NCBI GenBank assembly: GCA_963920665.1
Contig: OY987267.1
Span: 23,498,001 to 23,562,000 of the forward strand
Direction: 5' to 3'
DNA: 64,000 nucleotides
Source of the DNA: Straminergon stramineum
Lineage: Eukaryota; Streptophyta; Bryopsida; Hypnales; Calliergonaceae
Shown here: positions 1 through 11,420 of the stretch, in pieces
Position numbering within the stretch: the first letter of the stretch is position 1
Layout of the letters: the number at the start of each line of letters is the position of its first letter
Made by a program: the position numbers and the translations under genes
The notes under the pieces: generated by a model
The model's database searches: none
Seen by the model: only the letters and a program-made list of their open reading frames with translations
Told to the model about the DNA's origin: nothing

Positions 1-137
1 CAAACTAGAAAAGAGAGCACAAATTTTCCAACAAGTTTTATTGAATTCAAACATCAGATGCAAAAGTTACAATAGTTTGAATTGGACTTGAAACTATGTG
101 AGGACACTTTTGGTCCCTTGAGGCGTTTAGGGGTTAA
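1..137. mobile_element. Right end of a TTAA-flanked element, cut by window edge
   Basis: The stretch ends in ggcgtttagggg directly followed by TTAA (134-137). The same kind of end closes the element at 37062-37709 (gggcatttagggg then TTAA). The rest of the element lies outside the window, so its other end cannot be checked. Confidence 0.35.
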
Positions 138-1898
138 TTTGGGAGAGCCATTTTTAGCAAAACTCTTTAACCAGTTTCATTTATTGCAGCCAATCATATT
201 CTGTCTGTTTTTCTGCAAGATCATTGCCATACTAGTTCATAATTCATGAGCTCATTTAATGGAGTTTAACTAAATTTGCTATGATCCAGAGATTGAGTCC
301 AATGACTGTGATGTTGGTAATCCATCACCTTTGCTATGTGTCATGATTTTATAAAATTTTCATTTGTTGACTATGTATAAACACATTTCTGGAATTTAAG
401 GTGAAAATATAGCCCATAAACCAAAAAAGTGTAGAATGATAAATCCATAATCTCATCACTTATTAAGGTTTTATGGATAGGAGGGTGGGATTTTTACAAC
501 CCTTATAATCAAGAAAATACAATGTAAAAATCTTGGAGGTACCCATAGTTTTTTATTACTCTGCATAGGTAATCAAGTAGGGTTTTATCCTCCAATTATG
601 GCATGAACTTTCCTCTATTCTATATAAAAGGATATAAGAATCCTTAAAGTGTAGAAAAGAATATATCCACTTGGCACTAATGTTGTCTAAGCTTATGTGA
701 ATTAGTGTTTTTTGTCAGAGTACTCATCTGGTGATAAGTGCTTGAAAACGGTTCTAGAAAAAATTAATTAATTAATTAATTATATTATTATTTTTTAATT
801 TAAAAATTAATTATTTAAAAAAAAATTTGGAACCTGATGTGGCACTACTAGTGCCACATTAGCGACACGTCAAATTGACTGTTTTTTAAATAAATTTTTT
901 TTAAATAAATTTTTTCTAAAAAAATTATTTTTTATTTTTTCTGTCCTTGCACCGTGGGGGTGCCGGAAATCTAATACTGGCAACCTCGTTTATAGTTCAT
1001 AATTTTCCTAATGCTTCTTCACCTAGGACCTAGACTTCTTCCCCATTCTACAATTAGAAATAAAAAGTATTGATTACAAGAGTAATTTCAGCAACAAATG
1101 TTTCTGAACATTCTCACATGTTCTATGGTTAAGGTTCTCAGTTCGTTGATCTCGTTCAAATTCTGCAAAAACAAAAAATTTTGCCGGAGCCTTGTGCTCT
1201 TGGTTCGATGTATTGTTTCCCTTTATCAATGGAAATTGTCCATTTGGTTAAAAAAAATTTTGGAAAAAATTATTCTATTATGCCCAAATGAGGTCTGAAA
1301 TTCTTCTTTGAGATTATTTGAAATTATTGTGAATTTCTTAAGAGAAAAATGAAAAAAACTCATTTCAAATATAAAATAGACTCAAAGAAATTGAAATTTT
1401 GACCATGTATGTACCATTATATTTTAGTGCATAAGAGCATGGTATAAATGAAAGTTATCATGCTACTCTAAAATTAGAAAATCAACAAACTAGGCCAAAG
1501 TTCATATTTCCAAGCAAATCTAGAAAACAATTTGGACCCATTTCATTTGTTTCAAAAAACCCATTGGGACTCGAGGACTAGGCATGCATTCAAGTTGTAT
1601 TTGAAGACTAGGACTACAATGGAGTTGCTATAATTGTTGCATACTGGCTATATTGGTCACCCTCCATGCAATCTCTACAACTCCTGACAAGTATTCTCCC
1701 TCACCCCAATGTATGTCTAAACCCTTGTATTGTATTCTTGGTAGAATATAAGCTTTGCATAGGCACAAAATCTTTCATTTTGTTGATTTTCTTTATTTTT
1801 AAATTGCTAAATTTTCAACTTACTCTTGCCCCTAACATTATAGTTCAATATATTTCATGTTGATTCCATTTGTGTTATGTAAATGCAACCAGAACACA
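138..1898. other. Gene-free AT-rich spacer
   Basis: No convincing coding sequence is seen; the short open frames here have no recognisable motif. It contains an AT-only tract around 760-930 with a run of aatt tetranucleotides, and a palindrome with 9-bp arms and a 1-base centre at 839-857 (gtggcacta, c, tagtgccac). It probably consists of decayed repeats. Confidence 0.5.
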
Positions 1899-1940
1899 AA
1901 CCGTAGGCCATTTCTGGCCATCTAGGCGTTAAAGGGTTAA
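1899..1940. mobile_element. Second TTAA-joined element end
   Basis: The sequence runs into ggcgttaaaggg followed by TTAA (1937-1940), then directly into repeat R1 (gtagcataaaaacgag). The R1 copy at 36459 has an uninterrupted gttaagtag at this point, which looks like the empty site with a single TTAA. The left end of this element was not found. Confidence 0.35.
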
Positions 1941-2462
1941 GTAGCATAAAAACGAGCATAAACTCAAGTAGCTGGAAAAATGACACTCTGAAAACTCAAG
2001 ATTTATGTGATCGAGGAGTCCACTGGAATCGATCAGCAATACTGTCCTCGAGAAAATGAGTCATGGCATTCCAATTCATCAAATGAAGGAAGTGTCTATC
2101 ACCTCATTTAGCTAACGTCCACAATATTTCAAGTGATTGAACTCAAAACTTCAATTGCGCAAACTTGTGTGTACATGAAGTTACTTTGTTACTCAAAATT
2201 CTGACAAGAAAATGAAAATCTCGGCACCACTAATTCAATTAAAATGAGCCTCAATCAAATGATTGAGTAAGAAATTCCAATTCAGCTAATCCCAAAGAAA
2301 CCTAGCAAGCTGCAATGGAGAAGCTAACAAAGACCACACATTTGACAACTATGGCAGCCAAAGTATAAAATCAAAACCATGAATGAGCAAGAATGTCGCA
2401 CGCAAAATAATTTATTGGCGAGACAGTCTATACGAACTGCTTGAGTTGATCAAGAGACCAAT
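1941..2462 (+). repeat. Dispersed repeat R1, copy 1, left part
   Basis: Matches 36459-36760 in direct orientation; shared words include aaaaatgacactctgaaaac, gagtccactggaatc and ataaaatcaaaaccatgaat. Copy 1 holds about 200 bases (near 2120-2320) that the other copy lacks. No open reading frame is shared, so this is a noncoding repeat. Its right half resumes at 5965, after a 3.5-kb insertion. Confidence 0.75.
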
Positions 2463-5400
2463 TCACATTGTTGTCGTACGTGCAGTGGAGCGTAAGTACC
2501 ATTACAACACCAAAATATCGTAAAATGACTCGAAATATTGTCCCAGGGGATTCTAGACTGTCGTTGCAAGCTGTGATTATCTGTATTACCAACTTAAGCA
2601 CTCTCTTCACCTCTTTTCTCTCTTTTCCAGATTACTACCTTTCTGGAATCCAATCCGAATCCACTCCTTTCCAAAATCCGGATCCGTCTCTTCTCACACA
2701 CACACTGTTTTTTGGTGCCTCTATTTTATCCTCAAAGGATCTGCCTTTGATCTTGTAGAGGGGTAGGGACTCACCACTCGTATTCCTCACTCTCTCTTCT
2801 CTCTCTAAACTACACAAAACACACTTAGACCAAATGTTGCACTAGATCAGACCAAGAAACATTCTTACAACTTCCCGGATGGCCAATCCGGAAGGCAGGT
2901 CACTTAGAGCCGTAACTAATCTACTCCACTACAACAACAGATCAACAGAAATCGAAACCGATGGGGGATTGTTAGTGGTTCACTAGATTGATCCTAGGGT
3001 TTGGCAAACCTTCTGGAAAATAGGATGGGGATTTTTCCGTTGGCAATTGCTTATCTCCGTACGGAACCCTCCTTGGTATTCTGGACTCGCACCCACATCA
3101 CTCCTTGTCGGATTTCCGTTCCAGTGTTTTAAAGGCATTGCGTACAAGACCGTATTCAAAAGCCTAAATTACGTCACAAACGTTCCCTCCCAAACCAAAT
3201 CCAGTCACTTTAGATCCGAATTCCTCCTTTCCTCCTCGTCTCTTTTACACTTCAACGCTCTCACAAACAAACACAGGAAAGCTAGATATATGATAGATCA
3301 ATTCCTGAATGTCCACTTGGTGGCTCAGATTAAAGAAAAGATGACAAGGTAACAACTATACACACTAGGATGGAATGAGAGGACAACAAGCCTGCCCTCC
3401 CTTTAAAACTCAAAAATCCAAAGCCAAAAAGCCACCCAGAAATCCAAATGGCCAATCACAGACCTCTCGAGAAACCCGTAAAGTCAAATCCTACAAATCC
3501 GAAACACGGGCCCATGCCTGGAAACCTGGATCAAATTCAAACCCTAACTAACTAAAACCTAACTACTTCACCTTACGCACCTTCTTCTGATTGCTGCCGC
3601 CTTGACTTGATGGTGCCTAGATGGATGCCTTCGGAGTCGCTTTTGGAGTTGCCTTCATCGGAGTTGTCCTCAATGCTGCTCAGGTCTGAATCTTCCAGAT
3701 TTCCGGAGGTGAGTCTTCCTCTTCCATGTCCTCCTCCTCTTCTTCCTCCTCTGATCCGATTTGGTACTCATTTTCTTCAGATTTCTCAATCTGAGTGACC
3801 TCCCTCTCGTCTTCTTCTTCTCTTAGAGAGGTTTCATCCAACATGATGGTGGTCCTCTCTTGCCCGGGTTGAGGCTGCTGCATGTACTCGAAGTTTTTCG
3901 GATGAATCTGGGCCGGATTTTTTAGTCCTCCAATCCGGTCTGCTAGGTCACTTTGGATAAGCAACCTAGGTGTTTGAAGGGTTTCCTTCTCAGGAGGATG
4001 GATCGTCGGAATCGGTGGCCAGACAGTAACTTCCGATGGTGCCAACTCTTGTGCTATGTTTGCTTGCTTGGCTGGCTCCCGAGCTATCTTCACACTCCCT
4101 CAAATGGTCTTCTCCAGCTGAGTTGAGAAGGGCTCAGTTGAATGTCGGAGAGTCTCCCTAAGAACTTCTGGTCTTGACGGAAGTAGCAACGATGCTGTTA
4201 ACTTCACCGGAGTTTCCGTGTCAAAGTGGATTTCTAGAAAGTGGGAAAAATCCATGACACGGTTTGGATCAATTCGTCGTAAGAGCTGGCGCATCTCCTT
4301 CAGCACGGACTCCATCCTTGATGAGAAGTCGACCGGGATCCGGACTACCTCGAATCAGGTGAGATGTTCTTCCTCGATTAACTGGTTCTAGACAAGGGAG
4401 GCCTTGACAACGAGTTCCGTGGGTCTATCCACCAGACCGGATAGGTTCTTGACCAGCTGCAGAGCTTCCTTCTCCCTCTGTTTCACTGTGGCTAACTCTC
4501 CTTCTGTCCAACTCAACCTGGCTTGAAGATTAGTCTTCTCCTTCTCCAAATTCTCGATCTGCTTCTCCTTCCGTCCCAACTCTTCCAGACTCGGAAGTTT
4601 CTTGACCACGTGGAGTATATCTTCTAGCTTGACCTTCAACTCCTTGCTAATCCTTTTGAGATGGTCTGCCAAGGTCTCGTGATATTCCTGTGCTTGTAGC
4701 ATCTAGTCGAATACAGTTTTGAAGAACCCGGAAATGTCTTCCTCTGGCTTCTCCAGAACTTTCTCCGGAACAAGGAGTTTCCCTCATGAAGCCGGATCGG
4801 TAGATTTCCTTCGTCTCCGATCTATGAGCTGCTCCTCCTCTTTTGGATCTTCCTCTTCTTCAAATGTCGGCTGCTCTGCCTCTACTTCATCTGTGAGGCC
4901 ATAATGTATGATTGTGGATCCGGTGTTGTATTCTACCATTTTTGCGTCACTGAGAAGTTTTGCATAGTGGTAGAGGTGGAACACGTAAGGACCGATTGGA
5001 TTGGTCTTAGCTTTTCCTACATTGACGACAAGCTTGGAGACTTCTGCTCCAATGACTTTGCCCTAATTGACCGGTCTACCTTCCATTGCACCAAAAATGG
5101 TGTTGGCTACCATAACCGTAACCCGGATAGACTTTTCCGGATACAAGATTGGGATAAGAAACTCTAAGACTTGCTTCTGCCTTCCATCTAGACAGTCACT
5201 AATAGCGTACCCTTCCTTAGAATGGGTTGCATTCTTGAACTTCCCTACCATAAACTTATCCATTCAGGAGGCTAATCTGGATCCCTTCTTGGAAAATCTG
5301 TATACCTTTGCCCAAACCTCATCCATCTAGGTTTTGGGTCGCCCCCTCACTATTAGCTCATATTGATTCGGAGCTCCTATGATGAGTTTGTAAATCATCC

Positions 5401-5964
5401 AATCATTCTTTACACTCCATGGCCTAAGGAACAGACCAACACACCCTATCGTACTCAAGTCATCTTCTAACTACGACCAGTCCCTCAATCTTTCCGGAAT
5501 GGTCGAACAGACCATCCGCATTGTAACTAATGGCTTACAGATATCTCCCTCTACCATCATAAATCGGAACTAACTAAATTGCTGAAACAATCACTAACTC
5601 ACCACTCTTTCACTCAACTATATGAGTGCAAAACCACTGTGGAAGAAAGAGGAAGAAAAAAATGGGAGTGGCGGGGGTTAAGTACTCGACATCCTATCGA
5701 CCATTCAAAAGTGGACCGTTTACCCATAACGGTTCCCTAGATTCCTAGACTGGAACTCTAGATCGTAGGCTGTCGCTATCTAGGTTTCTGGAATCCAGAT
5801 CCGTCTTGGATCCCTTTACAAAACACCTGGATCATCTTCTCAGCCTTAATGCAATGTTTAGACTAAGAGGATTCTAATTTTGTTTCCCTATAGGAAATTT
5901 TTAAAAATTCTATACTATTATAGATCTATTTTATACTAACCCAGTGGATTCCGAGATTACGTCT
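2463..5964. other. 3.5-kb insertion within repeat R1
   Basis: R1 homology stops near 2462 and resumes near 5965, while the copy at 36760 is continuous there, so this block is inserted. It holds the pseudogene at 3573-5557. Outside the pseudogene, 2463-3572 and 5558-5964 show no gene. Neither clear long terminal repeats nor inverted ends were found. A weak shared motif (tctggaatcca with ggatcc) near 2640 and 5790 could be a relic of terminal repeats. The insert could be a decayed LTR retrotransposon or another nonautonomous element. Confidence 0.55.
3573..5557 (-). pseudogene. Gag-like or unknown protein; one frame with nine in-frame stops
   Basis: Reading the minus strand from the ATG at 5557, one frame stays protein-like for about 1.85 kb to 3705 and then shifts to another frame ending at TAA 3573-3575. 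Nine stops interrupt it: TAG at 5471, 5327, 5063, 4703 and 4388, and TGA at 5264, 4784, 4355 and 4100 (lowest coordinates). Segment order: an N-terminal part with NDWMIYKLIIGAP; a middle with VANTIFGAMEGRPVN and VSKLVVNVGKAK; an acidic stretch; a Glu/Lys-rich probable coiled coil (about 4690-4400); and a C-terminal run of Glu/Asp near 3720-3800. The layout resembles gag-like proteins of plant retrotransposons, but I do not recognise the family. Several stops fall where Trp would fit, consistent with G-to-A change. The frame agreement across all pieces is seen directly; the function is not known. Confidence 0.6.
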
Positions 5965-6535
5965 TGCGACAATTGTCAAGGAAGGATGAAAATTTTGATT
6001 TGAAGAGGGAATTTTTCCAAAAAGGAGACGATGATCTTTGTTGGTTGTTGATGAATGGGTCTGTCCATAAAAGCCATCGATATGGGTCATCCACATTGGG
6101 AAAAAAAAGAGTGTCTCCAACATTAATGTTGCAATATATATTAGAACCAACCATTACCAACCACTTAAACATTCTATGCATGATCTGGAGTAGTAGAAGG
6201 CAGTGTTAATGTTTTGCCATGTTGAGAGATAGAAATGATGGACATTGTCAAATTTTCATAATTCTTTTCCTGAAATTTAAATTGTAATTGAATTTTAGAA
6301 GCCAAAAGTTGGCCTGCACCCATCCCCAACACATAGATTTTTCCATCATTGCTCATCTAAAGACCAATTTGACTCTTGAAGCAAAACACATGTGTCATAA
6401 AAATGATGGCTAGAAGATGGTTGGAAACCAAAAAACTAATGGCTAGATATCTATCATCTCTCTGTTAAATTTCCCATTACCTATATATTGTCTATAGTTC
6501 ATGGCTGATAATGAGTGGTTCTACCATACATTCAG
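5965..6535 (+). repeat. Dispersed repeat R1, copy 1, right part
   Basis: 5965-6090 matches 36765-36890 (shared gtccataaaagccatc, catatgggtc-like words), and 6125-6535 matches 23505-23885 (shared ttagaagccaaaagttggcctgc-type block, agatggttggaaac, ggttctaccata). This joins the repeats at 2, 23 and 36 kb into one family. No coding potential is conserved. Confidence 0.75.
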
Positions 6536-6545
6536 TTTTGCATCA

Positions 6546-6655
6546 ATGTTTTTGTTTCTTTGTTTTGGAAACAAATGAAACGAAATTTCATTACAAATGG
6601 CAAAATAGAAGCTAGACCGCTAGCCACAAGTGCAGCAATTTCCTTACCAGTACCT
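6546..6655 (-). mobile_element. 5'-truncated LINE 3' tail
   Basis: A T-rich run followed by acaaatgaaacgaaatttca matches the 3' end of the full-length LINE at 6881-6925 (acaaatgaaacggaatttca after poly-T). On the minus strand this is a 3' UTR plus a degraded poly(A) tail. It is a short dead-on-arrival copy inserted just beyond R1. Confidence 0.55.
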
Positions 6656-6856
6656 AATCAATATTGGGAAGAAGTGTGCTTTACAGTACTACTATGTCTA
6701 ACTGTAAAGTATTGATTCAATATTGGAAATTTAGTACCAGTCAATAATAATAAAAGTAAACATTAAATGAAATGATACACTCAGTACGACAAAAATCTCA
6801 AGATGATTACATTTTTGGTTTCCATCAATGCAGATTTCAATTCAAGATTCATATAC

Positions 6857-6870
6857 ACAACAACTTCACT
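6857..6870 (+). repeat. LINE target-site duplication, left copy
   Basis: acaacaacttcact, directly before the poly-T run; an exact match to 13945-13958. The last t could also belong to the tail. Confidence 0.88.
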
Positions 6871-7116
6871 TTTTTTTTTTTTTTTTTGACACAAATGAAA
6901 CGGAATTTCATTGCAAAAATAAATACAAGACCCCAGCCACATGTGGCCTGGAGGGAAAACACTACACACCACAGACCAACACAAGAACAAGAACCGGAAA
7001 GAACGACAAGACACTAAGGACACCACAGGAGCGCAGCGTTGAGAGAAGCCCGAAGCATCTCACGGCCGGCAAGAGGAGGTGACAACTTCGCGTTGTCGAC
7101 TTGCCGGTGAAGCCAG

Positions 7117-8658
7117 TCAAGGTGGTTGGAAGACAAAGCCAACAAGCGGACCAGAGGTTGCCCATCTTGGCTGAGTACCTGTCATAGCTGAAAATATTCC
7201 AAACCTACATCTCCTTTTAACAAAGGTGTCTATGAGCTTGTGTTGCGTTGCTGGAGCACGTACCACTTGGCTGCTAATAAAGGCCCATTCGATTCTCCCA
7301 TAGTCAATTAGTCCACTCCAGATGTGATGTCTTAACCGTTCAAGTGTCCGCGATTGGCCGTTGAAGACCATGTCATTCCTTTGGATCCACAGGGACCAAA
7401 GAACAGTAGTGCGAAGCTCCAGCCAAATTCTTTTAAACTTGTTGAATTTACGGGGGATGTTGACTGAAAATATGCCTTGTCTCCATGTGAGGGGCTGCCA
7501 TGGTCCTTTGGCTTCCTTTCCACGGATGAGCACATTGAGGATATGAATTGCCCACTGCCACGCATACTGAGTTGCAAGACACTCCCAAAATCTGTGGAGG
7601 ATGGTTTCATCGGAACGTCTCAGACACACTAAGCACCTGATGTCAATTGTGTTGTCGATTCTCCCCCTCCACGAGTTTACCGCAACTGCTTTGTGCCAAA
7701 TTAACTAGAGCAATCCCGCTTCCTTTCTAATTCGCTTTGGGGGCCACACAATCTTCCATTTTAGCTGAAAGTCGCCTGGGAGGGCCCCAGCCCATTTCCT
7801 AGTGACCGGATTTGGCACCTGATGCTGTCGTTTAAGCATGCAGCGGCCTTGAGATGCGGAATATTCCAATAGGGGAACAACAAGGCCGACGGAGTTCCAT
7901 TTGGTCTTCTGCGGGTCCCATTCGATGTTGTCCAATCTTCCATAGTAAAAGAATAATTGAGTTTTCATCGGTCCCCTGGCTATTTGGGAGACCCTAACTC
8001 GGTGAAATGTACCTATCAAGGTGCCATCATTGTCTGGGCTCCAACCTGTTGGGTTCGTTCTAAGCAAACCAGAGTTGGGTAACACCACATAACCTGCTAC
8101 TGACCAGTGAGAGGGCCAGGTGCAAGGAATGTTATCGATGCTTACACAGCATCTCGAGGGGACTTGCACCACCGTGTATGGTTGAGGATCAGGTCCAGAG
8201 CTGAACCACCCAATCCACTCGCCTTTCGAGGCATCAGGCAGGATCTGAGTTAGCAGCCCTCTCCAGTAATCTTCAATTTTGCTCACTATTGATCTCCATG
8301 CCCCTGCCTCCTCCTTTTTCAAACCGAATTTAGCCTCGGCCTCGAGAGCGGAAATTAGGAATTCTCCCTCTTGGGCATCCCGAATCTTTCTCAAGCCTCT
8401 ACGATGAAGTTGTGCAGCCCTTAATTTGGAAAAACCAAGGCCAATCAGGGCTACAAAAGGAGACCACTAGAAAGATTCGGCACTTACTTCCTTTGGGGTT
8501 GTGGGCATGACGGGGTGCAGCTCATGGTAAAGCTTCCGCCAAGAGGTTCCAACTCTGTTCCACACCGTCGAGCCTTTATAAGCTTGAAATTGAGGAACGG
8601 TGAAAAATTCTAGGCTAGGGGCCCATCTTCCTCCAGAATAAGGTTGAAAGTTGCTAAG
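7117..8658 (-). pseudogene. ORF2 segment: C-terminal Cys/His region
   Basis: Continues in the same frame as the second reverse transcriptase piece through TAG 8467 and TAG 7705. The last part has WHKAVAVNSWRGRI followed by IRCLVC, ETILHRFWEC and WQWAIH, matching the zf-RVT-like end of plant LINE ORF2, which helps RNA and DNA binding. The final open piece is 7117-7629, and the frame ends at the stop at 7117. Confidence 0.8.
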
Positions 8659-10226
8659 TCAATGTCTAAGCAAGAAGTGAAGATTAGAAGAGCCAGGTTC
8701 GCACGCTTTCAAAATCCACTTCACCATGAGAGCAATTAGGGCATCTTGCGGGTTGATGACATTTATACCTCCATCCTCTCTTGTCTGGCAGCATTGTATC
8801 CACGATACTTTGGTGCAGGCTCTATGGAGAGATCCAGACCACATGTAGTTTTGCGTAGCAGAAGTGACCTTTTGAATTCCTGATTTGGTTCTGCCCCATA
8901 TGGAGGTGAAAAATAGCACTGACAAGAGGAGCACGCTGTTGACTATGACTCCACGCCCTGTGGAATTAATTCGAGCTGTACACCAGAGTTGAAGTTCTTT
9001 GAGAGTCCTTTCCATCAAAAATGAGTCAACCGAGGATGCTGCTAGTTTGAGGCCAAATGAAGTGCCAAGAAGCTTTGACACGTTTCCTTCATCTACCCAA
9101 GCTATACTAAGTTGGTTCGTCCAGAGGGGCCGATCAGGTTCATCCCTGGAGCTCCAATAACCACAAGACTTGGACCAGTTGAGGACTAAGCCTGTGGCCA
9201 AGCAAAAGCTATCCAAAATTTGCACCATAGCTTTAACCGAATCCTCCTTCCCTAGTAAGGTGAGGGAAGTATCGTCAGCAAACTGTGCAATTACTTGCTG
9301 TTTTGTGCCTCCTGGGAGACTTATCCCCTTCACCACTCCAACCTCTACACCTCTTTTAACCATCGTGTTGAGCACTTCAGCCACCACTAAGAAAAGGTAT
9401 GGTGCCAATGGGCAACCTTGTCTCACCCCTCTCTGGATTGGAAAGGAAACTGAATGGAAACCGTTCACTTTTACAGAAGCTTGCGTGTCGTGAAAAAGCA
9501 TGTGGGTCATGTTGATGAAGCAGGTCGGAATACCAAAGGCCGCTAGAGCCTTAGAAAGAAAAGACCAATCCACCATATTGAAGGCTTTGGTGAAGTCTAA
9601 TTTGAGAAAAATCAAAGGCTACTTTGTGTGTTCAGCCCAAGCTATGTCTCATGGGAGAGCAATATATTGTCTAAGATAAACCTCAATGGTAAGAAAGCTG
9701 ACTGATCAAGGTCAATTATCTCCATGAGGATCGGCTGAAGGTGGAGTTGCAAGACTTTTGCAAAAATTTTGTACACCACGTTTAATAACGTGATTGGCCT
9801 CCAATTAGTGAGACAGTTCTTTGGCCCTCCTTTGTGCAGCAACACGATGAGACCCTTTGTGACACCAGCGGGAAGTCGTTGGGAGCTCACAGCCAAGGTG
9901 ATCATTGTCAAAAAATCTACCTTTATCACATCCCAGTATAGCTGGAAGAATTCTATTGTAATACCATCCGGCCCAGGGGATTTGCCGATGCCTAGACCTT
10001 CGACTGTGCTGGTCAGTTCATCCATGGTTATTGGGCTGCTCAGAGTGAGCTTCATTTCGTCTGATAGTCTATCTCGAATAGCCGTCAGGGAGTGATCAGT
10101 TGCCCTACTGTGTTCTGCTAGGCGAACAGGGGCAGCAAATAAGTTGCAGTAGAATTTGGAGCTAATATTTTCCAAGCTAAGCTGATCCGATCTGAGAATT
10201 CCTTGATCATCTTCAAGCTCGGAAAT
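8659..10226 (-). pseudogene. ORF2 segment: reverse transcriptase domain
   Basis: Two open pieces in different frames, 10226-9642 and roughly 9645-8659, together cover the polymerase. Motifs in order: GIGKSPGPDGITIEFFQ and TNWRPITLLNVVYKIFAKVL in the first piece; LKLDFTKAFNMVDW (first catalytic Asp), RGVRQGCPLAPYLF and QFADDTSL (the catalytic DD pair, with Phe instead of Tyr, as in many LINEs) in the second. The frameshift near 9645 and TAG at 9619 separate them. Confidence 0.87.
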
Positions 10227-11420
10227 TCAGGAGGCTCCTGAGTGAGGTTTGGAAGCTTGGAAGAACTCTTTCGTGCAAGAATCTCCTACTTTTAGCCACT
10301 TGACTCTACTGCGAATTCTCTGGCCTTCACTGGCATGCTTCTCGAAAGAAGCTAGCTGCTTTGATAAGGTGTTGATCTTTTCTTGGGTAACTACATTGTA
10401 AGGATCATCGTGCAAATCTTGTTGGAGCCCCACAAGATCTCCTCTTAGTGCTAATTCGGCTGCCCTTCGCTCTCCTGCTTTGTGGATGCAAAACATCTTG
10501 TAAAATTTTTTTAACCTCCTGAGCTTGCCTGTGAATCCCAATCTCGGATTTTGCCCCCAAATCCTAAAAACTGCGTCCTTAACTACTGGATCCTTAAGGT
10601 GGAAATTGCTCATTTTGAATGAGGATTTCTTTGGGGCGGCTGGGGATAGCTGAAGTGTAAGGACCACTGGGAGGTGATCAGAATGACAACAATCGCCCCT
10701 AATGATGTAAGAGGAAATTGGACTCAAGCCAGCCCCTTGTAGTTGGAAGGTGTAGTGACGATCCAATCTTGCCAAGGAGCACATCCCATCTCTCCGCCTA
10801 TTATCCCAAGAGTATCTAACCCTAGCGTCAACAGGAAATTGATCAGCCACATCAAGAGCATGTTTCAAAAGCGTGAACACTCTGCTCTCCCTTGTTGAAA
10901 TAATCCGCCCATTGAGATTGGACTTATCTCCTTGATTCTCCACGAAGTTCCAGTCCCCGCTAAAAACCCATCTGCAATCCTTCGGGAGATCGGAGAGGAG
11001 AGATTCCCAGAGCTCACATCTTGTCCTTATGCTATTGGAGGCATATACATTAAGGACGAAAATATCGCCACCTGTTATTCCAGAAAAACGGACCCATTTG
11101 GCTCTCCCGCAAGGAGAGACTCCTGTAGCAGAAATTAAGGGCGCCATTTGCGGAGCAACCCACATGCACACTCCGCCTGTCCCTGCTCCTTCCTCTCCAG
11201 GGCCATGGCCAAATCCCAACGCTGCCTCATGTCCGATAAAGGAGGCCTGCGGCCAAAAAGAACGTCTCAGCCTTTCGAACTTTGGTCCTCTCAGGTGATG
11301 TTCTTGGAGGCAAAGTATTTCTAAGTCTCTGAATAGAGGTCTGAAGTAGTTCTTGACTACATCACTCTTTAGAGGGTCGTTAAGCCCCTGTACGTTTTGG
11401 GTAGCTATTGTCACTTTCAT
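10227..11420 (-). pseudogene. ORF2 segment: APE-like endonuclease domain
   Basis: A 397-codon open piece of ORF2. Residues about 1-255 form an exonuclease-endonuclease-phosphatase fold domain. Key residues are visible: N9 (TQNVQG), E40 (LCLQEHH), Y126 (NVYAS), D156 and N158 (SGDWNF), and the SDH triad at 247-249. The catalytic set looks intact although the ORF ends early at TGA 10227. After about residue 260 comes a basic linker with KVGDSCTKEFF, a motif common just before the reverse transcriptase in plant LINEs. Confidence 0.85.
11417..11420 (-). promoter_or_regulatory. ATGA stop-start overlap of LINE ORF1 and ORF2
   Basis: On the minus strand the four bases ATGA contain the ORF2 start (11420-11418) and the ORF1 stop (11419-11417). 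Overlaps of this kind are known in some LINEs to support reinitiation on one bicistronic RNA. Its action here is inferred. Confidence 0.6.

Larger units (their letters stand above)
7117..11420 (-). pseudogene. LINE ORF2 (endonuclease-reverse transcriptase), broken
   Basis: This encoded the enzyme that nicks target DNA and copies LINE RNA. The order is APE-type endonuclease, reverse transcriptase, then a C-terminal Cys/His segment. Lesions on the minus strand: TGA at 10227-10229; a frameshift near 9645 where homology leaves one frame after NILLSHET and continues in another before IFLKLDF; TAG at 9619-9621; TGA at 8659-8661; TAG at 8467-8469; TAG at 7705-7707. All five stops are TAG or TGA and each lies inside otherwise recognisable sequence. 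About 1,430 codons in total, within the usual range for plant LINE ORF2. The start ATG at 11420 overlaps the ORF1 stop. Confidence 0.9.

Noticed and set aside
839..857. 9-bp-arm palindrome as a regulatory site
   Set aside because: No gene nearby and palindromes of this length are expected by chance at this scale.
3573..5557. Stop-codon reassignment or programmed readthrough to explain the nine stops
   Set aside because: Other genes in the window (LecRK, LINE ORF1) use standard stops, and the locus looks like a decayed transposon; mutation is the simpler explanation.
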